Assembly (NCBI GenBank): GCA_900552235.1
Contig: URYZ01000020.1
Location: forward strand, 1-15,068
Length of the DNA: 15,068 bases
Reading direction: 5' to 3'
Origin: an uncultured Mycoplasmatota bacterium
GTDB taxonomy: Bacteria > Bacillota_I > Bacilli_A > RF39 > UBA660
This document shows, piece after piece, positions 13,783 through 15,068 of the stretch. Position 1 is the stretch's first letter. Every line of letters starts with the position of its first letter. The notes beneath the pieces were generated by a model that had not been told where the DNA came from, ran no database searches, and saw only the letters and a program-made list of their open reading frames with translations. The position numbers and the translations under genes are program-made.

Positions 13783-14252
13783 TTATCAATCTTGCTCTGT
13801 CCCGGTTTGAAAAAGGACAGAACAACAACCGCCATAATATTATAAAGCGGAACACTGCCGATGATCATGACTGGCGCCATACCCGCATTTCCATAAATAT
13901 TTTGGATAAATGCAATACCAAGAAGCGCCGCGCTGCTTCGATAAGAAGCCTGAATAAATTCCCCACGGATAGACTTATCCTTCCAAAGGCAGGAAATCCC
14001 CGCTGAAATTATAATACAAATCAAGGTTACAATAAAACAGAATATAACAAATTTTACATTCCAGACTTTCGAAAAATCTACTGTCGCAAGATCCCCGAAT
14101 AATAATAACGGCAACGGCACTTTAAATACGAATTTATTCATTTTCGAGGCAAACTCCTCATCCATCCAGCCTATATGACGAAAAAAAAGTCCCAGGATCA
14201 TCATTAAGAATATAGGCCCTGTCGCATTTAAACAAAAAAATAAATTATCCAT
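13728..14252 (-). CDS. AEC-family (auxin efflux carrier-like) transporter, C-terminal half missing
   Basis: The read frame is 174 residues, against about 300 for the family. It starts normally: a ribosome binding site GGAGG lies five to seven bases before ATG 14252. Several membrane segments follow, beginning MDNLFFCLNATGPIFLMMILGLFFRHIGWM, and the block MNKFVFKVPLPLLLFGDLA is characteristic of AEC permeases such as malate or malonate transporters. YRSSAALLGIAFIQNIYGNAG and PLYNIMAVVVLSFF end the N-terminal half. The homologous part ends around K165 (13758); the last nine residues, ILNLILKLI, are antisense or other-frame reading of the neighbouring AT-rich DNA. Codon use and GC content differ from everything to the left. 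The substrate is unknown. A macrodomain hydrolase lies upstream across a hairpin. Confidence 0.85.
   Translation of the reverse strand: MDNLFFCLNATGPIFLMMILGLFFRHIGWMDEEFASKMNKFVFKVPLPLLLFGDLATVDFSKVWNVKFVIFCFIVTLICIIISAGISCLWKDKSIRGEFIQASYRSSAALLGIAFIQNIYGNAGMAPVMIIGSVPLYNIMAVVVLSFFKPGQSKIDKEVLKKTLKILNLILKLI
13758..13782. other. Junction between two unrelated genome segments
   Basis: The CPBP gene reads naturally to the left of and through this stretch, and the AEC gene reads naturally to the right of and through it, in different frames. G+C is 10 of 60 at 13,681-13,740 and 27 of 60 at 13,801-13,860. About 24 bases are compatible with both genes, which looks like a short shared word on which two genomes were joined. 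Confidence 0.85.
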
Positions 14253-14283
14253 CTACAACCTCCAGATAAAATCCAATTGGGGA

Positions 14284-14307
14284 CGGGGTTTTTTCAAAAA
14301 AACCCCG
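14284..14307 (-). terminator. Hairpin between macrodomain gene and AEC gene
   Basis: CGGGG plus six T (14284-14294) pairs with a run of A plus CCCCG (to 14307) around a very small loop. On the minus strand the T run lies in the left arm, and no T tract follows, so this is a hairpin that may attenuate or terminate transcription after the macrodomain gene. Confidence 0.5.
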
Positions 14308-14313
14308 GTACCG

Positions 14314-15067
14314 CTAACAAAAAAGTTTCTTGTATATATTAAAATCTTGCTCTTTGAACACGTTAAAGATCACATGTTCGATGCTGGTTTTTGTTAAAAA
14401 CCGGTCAACCGTGTCTACTGCGATTTCTGCTGCCAGTTTATTGGGAAAATGGAATTCTCCGGTTGAGATGCAACAAAATGCTATGGATTTTAAACTTGAT
14501 TTTTCTGCCACTTTCAGGCAGTTGAGATAGCAGTCTTTTAGCTGCTCTTTTTGTTTTTCTGTTACTGCCAGTCCGACAATTGGTCCTACTGTATGTATGA
14601 CATGTTTAGCCGGAAGGTTGTAGCCTTTTGTAATCTTTGCTTTTCCTATCGGTTCTTCGTGTCCTTGTTCTGCCATGATTTCTGCACATTCATTACGAAG
14701 CTGAATTCCTGCCGCCGAGTGAATGGCGTTGTCGATGCAGCCATGACATGGTACAAAACAGCCGAGAAGCTGACTGTTCGCTGCATTTACTATTGCATCT
14801 ACGCCTAATCTTGTAATGTCACCGCGCCATAGGGAAATGCGGTCACTGTTCTTGATATTCCTGCTCGATTACTGGAATATCGTTGCATGTCACGATTCCT
14901 TTTTCCTCTGCTTCTTCCTGTAAAAGTTCATCTTGCAATTTTTCATATTCTGCTGATGCATGTCCTGGATAACGGACATTCATGAGGCTTCGAAGAAGAC
15001 GCCTTTGTTCTCCCTCATCGATTGGATCCGGAATGCTGGCATAGCCTTGATTTTCCTGTTTCAGATA
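14314..15067 (-). pseudogene. Zinc-type macrodomain protein-ADP-ribose hydrolase, frame broken, 5' end outside window
   Basis: The protein removes ADP-ribose from proteins or hydrolyses O-acetyl-ADP-ribose. The N-terminal part, read from 15067, carries LLRSLMNVRYPGHASAEY and LQDELLQEEAEEKGIV, a helical cap typical of the roughly 260-residue protein-ADP-ribose hydrolases, and ends at a TGA (14843-14845). The macrodomain continues in the next frame: ISLWRGDITRLGVDAIVNAAN, then LLGCFVPCHGCIDNAIHSAAG with the Cys, His and Cys expected to hold zinc, then GYNLPAKHVIHTVGPIVG, AFCCISTGEFHFPNKLAA and the end at 14314. The two frames differ by one base, and the break lies between 14843 and 14871. The ATG at 14676 is internal. 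Everything else is conserved, so the break is either a sequencing error or a recent mutation. About a dozen N-terminal residues are probably cut off by the window end. Confidence 0.85.
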
Positions 15068-15068
15068 T

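Noticed and set aside
14330..14808. Two plus-strand open frames opposite the macrodomain gene
   Set aside because: They lie entirely antisense to conserved macrodomain sequence and show no family resemblance.
1..15068. CRISPR array, toxin-antitoxin pair, defence island, insertion sequence or biosynthetic cluster
   Set aside because: I looked for short regularly spaced repeats, transposase motifs, terminal inverted repeats and typical defence genes on both strands and saw none. The CPBP protease and macrodomain protein can occur in such systems but have no partner genes here.

Overview
The window is two pieces of DNA from different organisms joined at about 13,758-13,782. Bases 1 to about 13,780 come from a very AT-rich member of the Bacillota (low-GC Gram-positive; 15 G+C in the 60 bases from 10,021). 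The gene content fits an uncultured, Bacilli-like gut or host-associated lineage: rplU-prp-rpmA with a Prp-cleavable L27 extension, RNase HIII, CvpA, Obg, Tex, a sporulation-type sigma-K and long TA-rich intrinsic terminators. UGA is read as stop and Trp is UGG, so the code is standard, not Mycoplasma-like. From about 13,780 to the end the base composition changes sharply (32 G+C in the 60 bases from 14,701), and the genes look like those of a Clostridia/Lachnospiraceae-type genome. This assignment is inferred.

Layout. 3-1862 (+) is the 3' part of a large surface-type protein with two tandem modules of about 324 residues (972-nt period). 1894-2586 (-) encodes pro-sigma-K, divergent from a XerC/D tyrosine recombinase at 2665-3561 (+). 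That gene is tail-to-tail with RNase HIII at 3569-4465 (-), the two sharing a bidirectional terminator. 4591-5626 (+) is a cvpA-trxA operon. 5738-6169 (+) is an unrecognised 143-residue protein behind a perfect consensus promoter. 6271-6441 holds a tRNA(CAU)-tRNA-Leu(UAG) pair. 6534-7564 is the rplU-prp-rpmA operon with its own promoter and a structured leader. Then come a membrane-anchored 3D-domain protein (7672-8175), an unrecognised two-TM coiled-coil protein (8228-8773), tex (8846-10981) and obg (11064-12341). A minus-strand pair of a CPBP protease (5'-truncated at the junction) and a YkuE-like metallophosphoesterase closes the AT-rich part. After the junction, on the minus strand, lie an AEC-family transporter that has lost its C-terminal half and a zinc-type macrodomain ADP-ribose hydrolase with a frame break, cut by the window end.

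Functional themes. Most genes are housekeeping: ribosome assembly and translation (L21, Prp, L27, Obg, tRNAs), genome maintenance (Xer, RNase HIII), RNA metabolism (Tex) and redox (thioredoxin). Sporulation or envelope functions are represented by sigma-K and possibly the 3D-domain protein. I see no defence, CRISPR or mobile-element system. The points most worth a second look are the chimeric junction with its roughly 24-nt ambiguous overlap, the tandem-module surface protein, the retained sigma-K pro-sequence, the frame break in the macrodomain gene, and two unrecognised small proteins. No stretch over 300 bases lacks a gene.
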